Source: Actinomycetes bacterium (GTDB lineage Bacteria; Actinomycetota; Acidimicrobiia; Acidimicrobiales; RAAP-2). Taken from it: 64,000 nt of DNA. This document shows, piece after piece, positions 8,888 through 16,433 of the stretch. The notes beneath the pieces were generated by a model, which saw nothing but the letters and a program-made list of their open reading frames with translations, did no database searches and had not been told where the DNA came from. The DNA is taken from the NCBI GenBank assembly GCA_021791845.1, contig JAJYVT010000002.1, positions 1 through 64,000 on the forward strand, written 5' to 3'. How positions within the stretch are numbered: the stretch's first letter is position 1; each line of letters opens with the position of its first letter. A program made the translations under genes and the position numbers.

Positions 8888-9961
8888 GTGCAGCACCACG
8901 GGGCAGTGCTCGACGCCGAGCCGGGACCTCGGCCGGCGGAGGAGAGCGTGCGAGCCGGCTCCAGGGCCGATCGCATCGTGGTGGCGTTGGCGGTGGCCAC
9001 GATGGTCTGCGCGTACGCGTTGGTCGTGCTCGGCAGCACCGTCCGGGTGACCAACTCGGGGATGGGCTGCCCCAGCTGGCCCCTGTGCTACGGGCACCTC
9101 GGCCCGGTCGACCGGTTCCACGCGCTCTTGGAGCAGTCGCATCGCTACCTGGTGGCGTTGGTGACGGTGGGTGCCTTCTCGACCGCGGCCGTCGCTCGCC
9201 GGGCGCGGGCCCGGGCCCGACGCGTGGCGTTCGTTCCCGCCGCTGCGGCCGCCGCCCTGGTCGTCTTCCAGGCCGCGCTCGGCGCGCTGACCGTGTTGGC
9301 GAAGAACGCGCCGTGGACCGTGTCGGTCCATCTCGTCGTCGGTCTCGTCTTCTTCGCCGTCACGGTGGTCACGGCGGTCGCCGCCGTCCGAGGGCCCCGT
9401 GGCCGGTGGTCGCCGGGAGCGGTCGGAGGATGGGGGTGGGCGGCGCTGGCTGCAACGCTCGCCACCATCGTGGGCGGGACCCTCGTGGTCGCCAAGGGCG
9501 CCGGAGCCGCCTGTCCCGCGTGGCCGCTGTGCCCCTCGTCAGCGTCAGGCCTCGCCGACTGGCAGCTGGTCCACCGCTCGCTCGCCGGCATCGCCGCCAT
9601 CAGCCTGGCCGGGTTCGTCGTCAGCCGCTGGCGGGCGCTGGCCGGCCGGTGGCGCGTCGCCGCCGGCGGGACCGTCGGGCTGTTCGTCGCCGTCGCTGGC
9701 TTCGGCGCGGCCAGCGCGCTCTCGCGCGCCGCGCCGGCCTGGCAGGACGTCCACCTGGCGATGGTCGCCCTCCTCTGGGGGTTCGTGGTGGCCACGGTGA
9801 CGGCACTGGCGACCGGCGCCGCGACGGCACTGGCGACCGGCGCCGCGACGGCACTGGCGACCGGCGCCGCGACGGCACCGGCGACCGGCGCCGCGACGGC
9901 ACCGGCGACCGGTGCCCCCTCGCACCGGCCGGCGGTGACGGGAGAGGGGTCGTCTGGTTAA
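8888..9961 (+). CDS. ctaA: Heme A synthase (CtaA/Cox15 family)
   Basis: A 357-residue integral membrane enzyme that oxidises the C8 methyl of heme O to make heme A for aa3-type cytochrome oxidase. Two pseudo-symmetric halves are visible, each with a cysteine-containing loop after a membrane helix: STVRVTNSGMGCPSWPLC and AKGAGAACPAWPLC. Heme-ligand histidine segments are QSHRYL, VSVHLVVG, VHRSLAG and QDVHLAM. There are about eight transmembrane helices. The start is GTG 8888. The last 50 residues are unusual: an in-frame 24-bp tandem repeat codes TALATGAA/TAPATGAA units after the last helix, followed by a short polar tail. Heme O synthase (ctaB) is not in the window. Confidence 0.93.
   Translation: MQHHGAVLDAEPGPRPAEESVRAGSRADRIVVALAVATMVCAYALVVLGSTVRVTNSGMGCPSWPLCYGHLGPVDRFHALLEQSHRYLVALVTVGAFSTAAVARRARARARRVAFVPAAAAAALVVFQAALGALTVLAKNAPWTVSVHLVVGLVFFAVTVVTAVAAVRGPRGRWSPGAVGGWGWAALAATLATIVGGTLVVAKGAGAACPAWPLCPSSASGLADWQLVHRSLAGIAAISLAGFVVSRWRALAGRWRVAAGGTVGLFVAVAGFGAASALSRAAPAWQDVHLAMVALLWGFVVATVTALATGAATALATGAATALATGAATAPATGAATAPATGAPSHRPAVTGEGSSG
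9799..9918 (+). repeat. Five tandem 24-bp repeats at the 3' end of ctaA
   Basis: The unit GACGGCACTGGCGACCGGCG plus CCGC is repeated from 9799 in five consecutive 24-base copies. Copies 1-3 are identical, copies 4-5 change CTG to CCG, and the last ends in GGTGCC. Each unit adds eight Ala/Thr/Gly residues without breaking the frame, as in a variable-number repeat. Confidence 0.95.
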
Positions 9962-9987
9962 ACGAATAACCGGATGTCCGTACATTT

Positions 9988-9996
9988 TGCTACAAT
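9988..9996 (+). promoter_or_regulatory. Extended -10 promoter for the TauE gene (leaderless transcript)
   Basis: TGCTACAAT at 9988-9996 matches an extended -10 element (TGNTANNNT) in an A/T-rich stretch (9961-9998) within otherwise GC-rich DNA. The predicted start of transcription, 6-7 bases downstream, falls on the GTG start codon at 10003, so the message would have no leader. No clear -35 is seen. Confidence 0.6.
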
Positions 9997-10002
9997 AGGG
10001 GT

Positions 10003-10842
10003 GTGACCCCGCTCGACTTCGTGATCTCCCTGGCACTGATCTCGGTTGCCGCCGGGGTCCTCGGGTCGTTGGTCGGGCTCGGAGGCGGGGTGGTGATCGT
10101 GCCCGTCCTCACGCTCCTGTACCACGTGGACATCCGCCTGGCCATCGGGGCGAGCATCGTGTCGGTGATCGCCACCTCGAGCGGGGCGGCGGCCGCCTAC
10201 GTGCGCGAGCGGATGACCAATCTCCGGGCCGGGATGTTCCTCGAGATCGCCACGACGACGGGGGCGGTCAGCGGCGCTTACCTCACGACCCTGCTGCCCA
10301 CCCGGTTCCTGTTCGTCTTCTTCGGGCTCGTGCTCGCCTACTCCTCGTTCGCCACGTTCCGGCGGCGCCACGTCGCCGAGCCCCTGACGGTGTCGAACGA
10401 CCGGCTCGCCAACTACTTCGACCTGCACGGCTCCTACTTCGACGCGGCCGAGCAGCGCGAGATCCCCTACAAGGTGGTCGGCACCAGGATGGGGCTCGCC
10501 CTCATGTACGTCGCCGGGTTGGTGAGCGCCCTGCTCGGCATCGGCTCGGGGGCCCTGAAGGTCCCGGCCATGGACAGCGCCATGCACCTCCCGATGAAGG
10601 TGTCGTCGGCCACCAGCAACTTCATGATCGGGGTCACCGCCGCCGCCAGCGCCGGGGTCTACTTCATGCGGGGACAGATCGACCCCATCATCGCCGCCCC
10701 CGTGGCGGCCGGGGTGCTCCTCGGGGCGACGGTGGGCGCGCGGGTGCTGGGCCGGATCGCGAGCAGGACCGTCCGGCTGGTGTTCGTGGTGGTCCTCGTC
10801 GTCATCTCCCTCGAGATGCTGCAGAAAGGAGTCTTCCCGTGA
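10003..10842 (+). CDS. TauE/SafE-family membrane transporter
   Basis: A 279-residue membrane protein of the TauE/SafE (DUF81) anion export/permease family. It starts with the family signature GVLGSLVGLGGGVVIVP in the first repeat and has a second repeat with SALLGIGSGALKVPAM, the two inverted glycine-rich motifs of the family. There are about seven or eight helices, with a cytoplasmic insert near residues 125-160. Family members export sulfite, sulfoacetate or related organic anions, but the substrate here is not evident. It overlaps the next gene by GTGA and is probably co-transcribed with it. Confidence 0.88.
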   Translation: MTPLDFVISLALISVAAGVLGSLVGLGGGVVIVPVLTLLYHVDIRLAIGASIVSVIATSSGAAAAYVRERMTNLRAGMFLEIATTTGAVSGAYLTTLLPTRFLFVFFGLVLAYSSFATFRRRHVAEPLTVSNDRLANYFDLHGSYFDAAEQREIPYKVVGTRMGLALMYVAGLVSALLGIGSGALKVPAMDSAMHLPMKVSSATSNFMIGVTAAASAGVYFMRGQIDPIIAAPVAAGVLLGATVGARVLGRIASRTVRLVFVVVLVVISLEMLQKGVFP

Positions 10843-11375
10843 CCGACGCGCCCGCCGGGACCGGCAGTTCGCACGGGCAGGTCCCCGTGGAGCCTCCGGG
10901 GGGCGGTCCGGACGGAGCACCTGGAGGTGAGCCGGGACACCGGAGCCGGCGGCGCCAGCACACCCCCGAAGAGGCGGCGCTGATGGAGGAGAAGGTCCGC
11001 AAGGTCGAGGTCGCGATCAGCCTGGTCCTGCGGGTCGGCGTCGTCGTGAGCGTCCTCGTCATCGCCGTCGGGCTCGGGCTGATGTTCGCCCACCACAGCG
11101 CCTACGTCCCGCTCCGCGGGCACTTCTCTTACCACGAGCTCACGTCGAAGACGACGCCGTTCCCGCACTCGCTCTCGTCCCTCGGGCACTCGATCGCCGC
11201 GGGGGAGGGACGTGGGATCGTGGTGCTCGGCGTGCTGATCCTGATCCTCACGCCGGTGCTGCGGGTGGCAGTCGGCGTGCTGTCCTTCCTCTACGAGAAG
11301 GACCCGCCCATGGCCATCGTCACGCTGTACGTCCTGGTCGTGCTCGTCGGCTCGTTCTTCCTCGCCGGAGCCTGA
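10839..11375 (+). CDS. DUF1634 membrane protein
   Basis: A 178-residue protein. About 50 hydrophilic residues rich in Gly/Pro/Arg are followed by three membrane helices (about 58-80, 125-147 and 158-177). The C-terminal part (LRVGVVVSVLVIAVGL, GRGIVVLGVLILILTPVLRV, FLYEKDPPMAIVTLYVLVVL) matches the DUF1634 pattern. DUF1634 genes very commonly follow TauE-type genes, so this is probably an accessory subunit of that transporter. The GTG start lies inside the TauE stop (GTGA), preceded by an AAAGGAG ribosome site. It converges on the next gene with only 9 bp between. Confidence 0.85.
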   Translation: MTDAPAGTGSSHGQVPVEPPGGGPDGAPGGEPGHRSRRRQHTPEEAALMEEKVRKVEVAISLVLRVGVVVSVLVIAVGLGLMFAHHSAYVPLRGHFSYHELTSKTTPFPHSLSSLGHSIAAGEGRGIVVLGVLILILTPVLRVAVGVLSFLYEKDPPMAIVTLYVLVVLVGSFFLAGA

Positions 11376-11384
11376 GCTCGTACC

Positions 11385-11795
11385 TCACCGCCCGGTCTCG
11401 AGGCGGTCGGCGAACGGCGAGCCCGGAGGCTGGGGCAGGTCGGACGCCAGGGTGTCGAGGTCCCCGGTGTGCCGGGCCACGAGGGCCGCTTCGATGCGCC
11501 GGATCCCCTCGTCCAGGCCGAGCCGCCCCTGGGCCATCGCCTCGCCGATCGCTCTTGCCGTACGGTCCCGCTCGGCGTCGGACGCCAACGTGCGTGCCGG
11601 GCAGCGGCGCGTCTGCGGCCGGCTCCGGCCGCCCCCTCCGGCGACGCGATGGGCGTGCCGGTCGTCGACGCGTGAGGCGGCCCGGTCGTCGGCCCGGTCG
11701 TCGGCGCGGGACAGCTCCCGTGCGGCGAAGGCGGCGATCTGGGCCAGCTCGTAGACCACCACGAGCATGACTGCAGCGAGCACGACCTCGATCAT
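11385..11795 (-). CDS. DUF1707 (SHOCT-like) small membrane protein
   Basis: A 136-residue protein. An N-terminal membrane helix (residues 1-25) is followed by an Arg/Asp-rich charged linker with imperfect DDRA repeats. A C-terminal DUF1707 domain follows (ASDAERDRTARAIGEAMAQG, then RLGLDEGIRRIEAALVARHTGDLDTLASDLP). DUF1707 is widespread in actinobacteria and of unknown function. Here it sits after the membrane anchor rather than before it. A TATCG-N5 dyad lies about 65 bp upstream of the ATG, suggesting shared control with the neighbouring MarR/ClC genes. Confidence 0.8.
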   Translation of the reverse strand: MIEVVLAAVMLVVVYELAQIAAFAARELSRADDRADDRAASRVDDRHAHRVAGGGGRSRPQTRRCPARTLASDAERDRTARAIGEAMAQGRLGLDEGIRRIEAALVARHTGDLDTLASDLPQPPGSPFADRLETGR

Positions 11796-11858
11796 CGGCG
11801 CTCCACTCCCTCACGGCGGGGCTCCGTCGAACTGGTGCGACCGCACCGCCGCCATTCA

Positions 11859-11873
11859 TATCGTAGTACGAGC
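11859..11873. promoter_or_regulatory. Candidate MarR operator, copy A
   Basis: TATCG-TAGTA-CGAGC, with an inner perfect palindrome TCGTAGTACGA (11861-11871). It lies upstream of the DUF1707 gene and just past the end of the MarR gene. It shares its pattern with the sites at 14186 and 14865. Confidence 0.5.
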
Positions 11874-11887
11874 GTTCTCTCGGCAAC

Positions 11888-12433
11888 CTACCCGCCCCGC
11901 GTGACGGGGAAACCATCGGGAGCGCCGGTGCGGGCGCCGGCTGCGTCGTCGACGTCGGTGCCGTCGTCGAGCTCGGCAGGGAGGTCGGGGAGGAGGGTGC
12001 CGCCGGCGAGCGAGCGCAGTTCGGAGAGGTGGAGCGCGGTGAGTCGCTCGAGGACGCGGGCTCCCTCGGCACGCAGCTGGACGTGGGCCAGTCGCCGGTC
12101 GTGCGGGTCGCCCGCCCGCCGCACCAACCCGGCCGCCTCGGCGCGATCGACGAGCCCGACGGCCGAGTGGTGCCGGAGCTGGAGGTAGTCGGCGATGTCG
12201 CCGATCGTGGGTCCCTCGGCGTCGTCGTGCCCGCGCACGGCCAGGAGAAGCTGATGTTGCGCGGGCGTGATCCCGGCCGCCCGGGCCTGGTCGCCGGACC
12301 ACGCCAGGAACCGGCGGATGCGCGTCCGGAAACGGAGGATCGCCCGGTAGTCGTCTGCCGTGAACGACGTTCGCTCGCGGTCGTTCCCGTTGCGCCCGTC
12401 GCGCCGTCCCCGGTCGTTCCGGGCCGGCGTCAC
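11888..12433 (-). CDS. MarR-family transcriptional regulator
   Basis: A 181-residue winged-helix regulator. The DNA-binding core is GITPAQHQLLLAVRG, TIGDIADYLQLRHHSAVGLVDRAEAAGLVRR, then the wing GDPHDRRLAHVQLRAEG, all standard MarR features. MarR proteins bind semi-palindromic sites as dimers and are released by small ligands. The GTG start at 12433 overlaps the stop of the ClC gene (GTGA), so both come from one message. Dyads of the form TATCG-N5-CGATA occur at three intergenic sites around this cluster and are candidate operators. Confidence 0.9.
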   Translation of the reverse strand: MTPARNDRGRRDGRNGNDRERTSFTADDYRAILRFRTRIRRFLAWSGDQARAAGITPAQHQLLLAVRGHDDAEGPTIGDIADYLQLRHHSAVGLVDRAEAAGLVRRAGDPHDRRLAHVQLRAEGARVLERLTALHLSELRSLAGGTLLPDLPAELDDGTDVDDAAGARTGAPDGFPVTRGG

Positions 12434-14175
12434 GGGTCCACCTCGCCGGTGGCGTCCTCGTCACCGGGGCCGGCGGCCGCCAGCGCGCCGGCGCCGTGAG
12501 CTTCATCGAGCCGGCGGACGCGAGCCCGACGGGACGCCCGGGCGCGCAGGCGCGCGGCCGGTCCCGAGGGCCAACGCAATGCCGGCGGCTGCAACGTGGA
12601 CTCGGCGATCCGCCGGCCGAGCACCTCGGCCATGGTGTCGCGAGCGATGACCCCCACCGGTTTGCCGCCCTCGGTGACCACCACGCTGGTGGCGTCCTTC
12701 TCGACGAGAAAGATCGCCAGCGCGTCCCGGAGGTACGAGAAGCGGTCCACGCTCCGCCCGGCCACGGCGGCGGGCTCCTCGGGCAACGGGTCCATGGCCT
12801 GGCCGGCGACGGCCGTTCGGAAGGGGTCCACCTCGGTGTCGAACTCGACGCGGAACCCTCGCCGCACCAGCTTGTCGGTCATCAGCCGCTCGGTGAGGGC
12901 GAGCTCGCCCACCACCTCGGCGATCCCGAGTGCGAGCAGCATGGGGATCAATAGGTGGATCGCCCCGGTGACCTCGATGGCGAAGACGGCGCCGGTGAGC
13001 GGTGCCCGTGCTGCGACTCCGAAGCTGGCGCCCATGGCCACCAGCGCGAACGCCGCCGGGGCGACGTGGAGCGAGGGGAACAGGTGGGCGAAGCCGATGC
13101 CGACCGTCTCGCCCATGGTCGCCCCGATGAGGAAGATCGGGGCGAGGGTGCCGCCGGAGGTGTTGGACGCCAGCGCGATCCACCACGAGAACAGCTTGGC
13201 CACGCAGAGGGCCGCAGCCGCCCCCAGGAGGAACCTCCCGTTCACGGCGTCGCTGATGGCCCAGTAGCCGACCGAGAGGGACCCGGGGACCGCCAACCCG
13301 ATGGTGGTGAACGCCACAGCGCCGATGAGCGGGTGGTACGCCTCGGGTACCGGCAGCCGCCGGAAGCAGCCTTCGAAGGCGAACAAGCCCTTGTTGAGCA
13401 CGATTGCCAACGCGCCGGCCGCCACCCCGAGCACGCAGAAGAGCGGGAGTTGGGGCGCGGTGTAGGTGATCGGGAAGGTGACGGCAAAGAGGGGGTGGCC
13501 GCCGAGGAGGAGCGTGTGGAGCTCGCTCGAGATGCCGGTCGCCAGCACCAGCGGCAGAAGGGCGCGGAGCGACCGCTCGAAGAGGAGGAGCTCGAAGGCG
13601 AGGATGATGGCGGCCACCGGGGTGTCGAACACGCCGGCCATGCCCGCCGCCGCTCCGGTGGCGAGGAGGATCCGACGCTCCGCAGGCGACACGCGGATCC
13701 ACTGACCGAGGAGCGAGCCGATGCACCCGCCGGTGACGATGATCGGCCCCTCGGCGCCGAACGGACCACCGGTGCCCATGGCCACCGCGGCCGACAACGG
13801 CTTGGCCAACAGGACGCGGGGCTTGATCCGGCTCTCCCTGAGCAGGATCGACTCGAGGGACTCGGGGATCCCGTGGCCCTTGATGACGGGGCTCCACAGA
13901 GCGAGCAGCGCCACGACCACGGCGCCCCCCACCCCGACGGCCACGAGCTCGGGGACGGGGTGGTAGTGGCGGAGGACGGGCAGCTGGAACCCGACCCGGT
14001 GGAGCAGGGCGAGATTGCTGATCAAGCCGACCAGCCGGACCACCATGAACGCCGCCACCCCGCCGACCCCACCCAGCACCACCCCCAGGAGGGCCAGCAG
14101 CATCATCCGGGCCCGGGATGCCCCGAGGCTCACCTCCGCGCTCGCGGAGGTCCCCCGTGGCCGGCGGAAGGTCAT
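12430..14175 (-). CDS. ClC-type chloride channel/transporter with C-terminal CBS region
   Basis: A 581-residue ClC protein. The ion-pathway motifs are visible: KGHGIPE (GxGIP position, with His in place of the Ser of E. coli ClC), GGPFGAEGPI carrying the gating glutamate, and SGGTLAPIFLIGA (GxFxP region). About ten or more helices are followed by a cytoplasmic region with a CBS-like segment (FLVEKDATSVVVTEGGKPVGVIARDTMAEVL). ClC proteins exchange Cl- for H+ or act as channels, and some bacterial ones export fluoride, although the fluoride-type signature is not seen here. It starts at ATG 14175 and is divergent from the DUF3565-DUF1971 gene. It is coupled to the downstream MarR gene. Confidence 0.9.
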   Translation of the reverse strand: MTFRRPRGTSASAEVSLGASRARMMLLALLGVVLGGVGGVAAFMVVRLVGLISNLALLHRVGFQLPVLRHYHPVPELVAVGVGGAVVVALLALWSPVIKGHGIPESLESILLRESRIKPRVLLAKPLSAAVAMGTGGPFGAEGPIIVTGGCIGSLLGQWIRVSPAERRILLATGAAAGMAGVFDTPVAAIILAFELLLFERSLRALLPLVLATGISSELHTLLLGGHPLFAVTFPITYTAPQLPLFCVLGVAAGALAIVLNKGLFAFEGCFRRLPVPEAYHPLIGAVAFTTIGLAVPGSLSVGYWAISDAVNGRFLLGAAAALCVAKLFSWWIALASNTSGGTLAPIFLIGATMGETVGIGFAHLFPSLHVAPAAFALVAMGASFGVAARAPLTGAVFAIEVTGAIHLLIPMLLALGIAEVVGELALTERLMTDKLVRRGFRVEFDTEVDPFRTAVAGQAMDPLPEEPAAVAGRSVDRFSYLRDALAIFLVEKDATSVVVTEGGKPVGVIARDTMAEVLGRRIAESTLQPPALRWPSGPAARLRARASRRARVRRLDEAHGAGALAAAGPGDEDATGEVDP

Positions 14176-14185
14176 GGCACGACCT

Positions 14186-14200
14186 TATCGCGACACGACA
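14186..14200. promoter_or_regulatory. Candidate MarR operator, copy B
   Basis: TATCG-CGACA-CGACA lies 11 bases upstream of the ClC ATG, between the divergent ClC and DUF3565-DUF1971 genes. Four of five bases of the right arm match the CGATA of copy C. Confidence 0.45.
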
Positions 14201-14230
14201 TACAAGCGGCCGATGGGGTAGGGTGAGGCC

Positions 14231-14887
14231 GTGGAGCGCGGGATCGTGTCGTTCCATCGGGACGTCGAAGGCGCTTGGGTGGCGCGGCTCGAGTGCGGCC
14301 ACCGTCAGCACGTGCGTCACCGGCCGCCCTTCCAGCTCCGTCCTTGGGTCGAGGACGCCGCCGGGCGTGCCGGCCGCCTGGGCACCCCCCTCGACTGCCC
14401 GTTGTGCGACCGGGCCGAACTGCCGGAAGGTCTCGGTCCAGTTCGTCGCCGGGTGGCATGGGACGCAGAGACGCTGCCGGCGGCCATGCGCCGAGAGCAT
14501 CGGGTCGGGCCGTCCACGTGGGCGGTGCTGCGGGTCGAATCGGGTCGCGTCCGGTTCGTCTCCGACCGGGGGGTGGGGCTCGACCCGGAAGGGGACCGTG
14601 AGGGCTCCCGCCTGCTCGAGGCCGGGTCAGAGCAGAACATCCCGCCGGGCGTGCCGCACCGGCTGGAGCTGTCGGGGCCGGTGCGCCTCACCCTCGACTT
14701 CTTCGCAGTGCCGGCCGCCGAAGCCGGAGAGCAGCATCCCGACGAACCCGAGTGCGAAGGCGGGGATCCTGCGTGCCTGGCCGGCTTGGTGTGCGAGGAG
14801 TGCGGTGCGGTCGTCGGGCCGGATCCCCACCGCCCCGGGTGCGGACGGGCCGGCACCGACAGTTTATCGGGTCACGATATGAGGTAG
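14231..14887 (+). CDS. DUF3565-DUF1971 fusion with C-terminal cysteine motif
   Basis: A 218-residue soluble protein. Residues 1-65 match DUF3565 (VSFHRDVEGAWVARLECGHRQHVRH, then RPWVE and LGTPLDCPLCDRAELP) with Cys/His pairs that could bind a metal. Residues 70-155 match DUF1971, a cupin-like domain also found in tellurite-resistance-type proteins (WAVLRVESGRVRF, IPPGVPHRLE, DFFAVP). The C-terminus adds CEECGAVV with a further Cys pattern, possibly a second metal site. The function is unknown. The start is GTG 14231. It is divergent from ClC across operator copy B and followed by a small unknown gene. Confidence 0.75.
   Translation: MERGIVSFHRDVEGAWVARLECGHRQHVRHRPPFQLRPWVEDAAGRAGRLGTPLDCPLCDRAELPEGLGPVRRRVAWDAETLPAAMRREHRVGPSTWAVLRVESGRVRFVSDRGVGLDPEGDREGSRLLEAGSEQNIPPGVPHRLELSGPVRLTLDFFAVPAAEAGEQHPDEPECEGGDPACLAGLVCEECGAVVGPDPHRPGCGRAGTDSLSGHDMR
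14865..14879. promoter_or_regulatory. Candidate MarR operator, copy C (perfect dyad)
   Basis: TATCG-GGTCA-CGATA is a perfect 5+5+5 inverted repeat inside the last codons of the DUF1971 gene and 48 bases upstream of the ATG of the next gene. It is the best copy of the motif seen around the MarR/ClC cluster. Confidence 0.5.
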
Positions 14888-14926
14888 TTGCACTGCAAGA
14901 GGATCTCGATCGGGAGAGGAGTCACG

Positions 14927-15487
14927 ATGAGCGACCAAGCCGAGATCCCCAGGAGTGTGACCGGAGCGAACGGAGCGAACGGTACGCCCCACCGGGAGGC
15001 AGCGGTGAGCCGAGCGACGCGATGGCAACCGGGTCGTCGCCTCCGGCGGCTGTGGACGGCGGTCACGTTCGCCGAACGGCGGCTGCGGGACCCCGCGGTG
15101 CACGACGACCGGTTCGACAGCTCCAGCTCTGCCGTGGTCGACGCGGCGTGCGCGCTGGTCACCGGTCGGGCCGCCGAGGGCTACGTCGCCGACGGGCGCA
15201 CCGTGCCGTACTGGGCCTGGGTCAATGCATTGGCGCACCGCCCGCACGAAGCGGTGGTGTCGCTCGCGATCCAGCGGCCCGAGGAGCCGTGGGCATGGGC
15301 GACCGTCGCCATCGCGGCGGAGCTGGAACGGCTCGAGCCGGAGGAGGTGTCGGCGCTGCGGGCCGCGGTGTTCGCACCGGCGGAGCTCGACGCCCTTGCC
15401 CGTCGGGGAGGCTCACCTGATGCCGTGCTCCGCTCCGTTCGCCGGCACGCGGCCGCCGCCCGCCAGGGACGGACGCGCACGGTGTGA
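14927..15487 (+). CDS. Hypothetical protein
   Basis: 186 residues, no family recognised. The ATG at 14927 is chosen because GAGAGGAG lies 7-8 bases upstream. An upstream ATG at 14888 has no ribosome site. The N-terminal 45 residues are disordered and repetitive (GANGANG), followed by a helical Ala/Glu/Arg-rich body with tryptophans (YWAWVNALAH, EEPWAWATVAIAAELERLEPEEV). No signal peptide or membrane helix. Dyad copy C lies just upstream, so it may be controlled with the MarR/ClC genes. Confidence 0.7.
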   Translation: MSDQAEIPRSVTGANGANGTPHREAAVSRATRWQPGRRLRRLWTAVTFAERRLRDPAVHDDRFDSSSSAVVDAACALVTGRAAEGYVADGRTVPYWAWVNALAHRPHEAVVSLAIQRPEEPWAWATVAIAAELERLEPEEVSALRAAVFAPAELDALARRGGSPDAVLRSVRRHAAAARQGRTRTV

Positions 15488-15569
15488 GAGGGGGGCGGCG
15501 ACCCTCGGGCGTGCGTCGGGCCGACCTGCCTCGGAAGGGAGGCCCCGAGCGGCGATAGCGTGGCGGTCC

Positions 15570-16277
15570 GTGGCCCTTGGCCCATTCGACGAGGTCGACG
15601 CCGTGGTGCTCGACGCCGGCGGCGTGCTCATGCTCCCCGACCCCGAGGCGTTCCGCCACCGGCTGGCGCCGTTCGGCGTGGTACCCGACGATGCTGCGTG
15701 CGTGCAGGCGCACTACGCCGGCGTCGCGGTGATCGACGGGCTGGGTGTGGCGGACTACGTCGAGGCCGATCGCAGCATGGCGCGGCTGTTCGGGGTCGAC
15801 GAGGCGGACGTCGATGCGGCGGCCGCCGCCATCGAGGCCGTCTATCTGGAGGAGCCCTTCGTTCCCATCCTCGGGGTGGCCGACGCCCTGCGGCGCCTCG
15901 AGGCGTCGGGGACGCTGCTGGCGGTCGTGTCGAACGCGACGGGTCGGGTGGAAGCGGACCTGGCGGTCCACGGCATCTGTGCCGTCGGTGACGGTGACGG
16001 TGGGCGCGCGGGCGGTCCGGCCGAGGTGACCGTGGTGGTCGACTCCCACCACGTCGGGGTGGAGAAGCCCGACCCCGCCATCTTCGCCGTGGCGCTCGAG
16101 GCGCTGGGGGTGGAGCCGCGCCGGTGCCTCTATGTGGGTGACTCCGTGCACTTCGACGTCAACGGGGCGGCAGCGGCCGGGCTCCGGGCCGTGCACCTGA
16201 CCCTCCTCGCCCAATGCGCCGGCGAGCATCTGCACTTTCCTGCGCTCGGCGCGTTCGTCGACGCCTTCCTCGGCTGA
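15570..16277 (+). CDS. HAD-superfamily hydrolase
   Basis: A 235-residue haloacid-dehalogenase-fold phosphatase. Motif I is VVLDAGGVL (nucleophile Asp; the second Asp is replaced by Gly, as in many DxGGVL members), motif II is VVSNATG, motif III is the Lys of VEKPDPAIF, and motif IV is YVGDSVHFDVNGA. An alpha-helical cap lies between motifs I and II. The substrate is unknown. The GTG at 15570 is used, because upstream sequence in this frame is non-homologous. It is the last gene with typical high-GC codon use before the A/T-richer island. Confidence 0.88.
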   Translation: MALGPFDEVDAVVLDAGGVLMLPDPEAFRHRLAPFGVVPDDAACVQAHYAGVAVIDGLGVADYVEADRSMARLFGVDEADVDAAAAAIEAVYLEEPFVPILGVADALRRLEASGTLLAVVSNATGRVEADLAVHGICAVGDGDGGRAGGPAEVTVVVDSHHVGVEKPDPAIFAVALEALGVEPRRCLYVGDSVHFDVNGAAAAGLRAVHLTLLAQCAGEHLHFPALGAFVDAFLG

Positions 16278-16390
16278 CGGGGCACCGTCGGCGTGTAACG
16301 CCGCGTCATTCCTGCGGCAGTGAGTGTACGGGCGGGCCCCGTGGGAGGCGAGGCCTTCGCGCAGTCATTTGCCGTGCTGCGACCAGACGA

Positions 16391-16433
16391 TTGACGCGGC
16401 CCACTGGAATCTGGTATACCAGATTCCAGTGGG
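16391..16433. promoter_or_regulatory. Autoregulated promoter: 34-bp perfect palindrome over -10, start site and GTG
   Basis: Bases 16400-16433 form a perfect 34-bp palindrome centred on CTGGTATACCAG, the TGGTnnACCA-type core of GntR/FCD operators. A promoter reads through it: TTGACG (16391-16396), 18 bases, TATACC (16415-16420). The predicted transcription start is at about 16427-16429, on the GTG start codon, which is itself inside the right arm. Bound repressor would cover -10, start site and start codon. A second small dyad GTATC-G-GATAC follows at 16435-16445. Confidence 0.85.
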
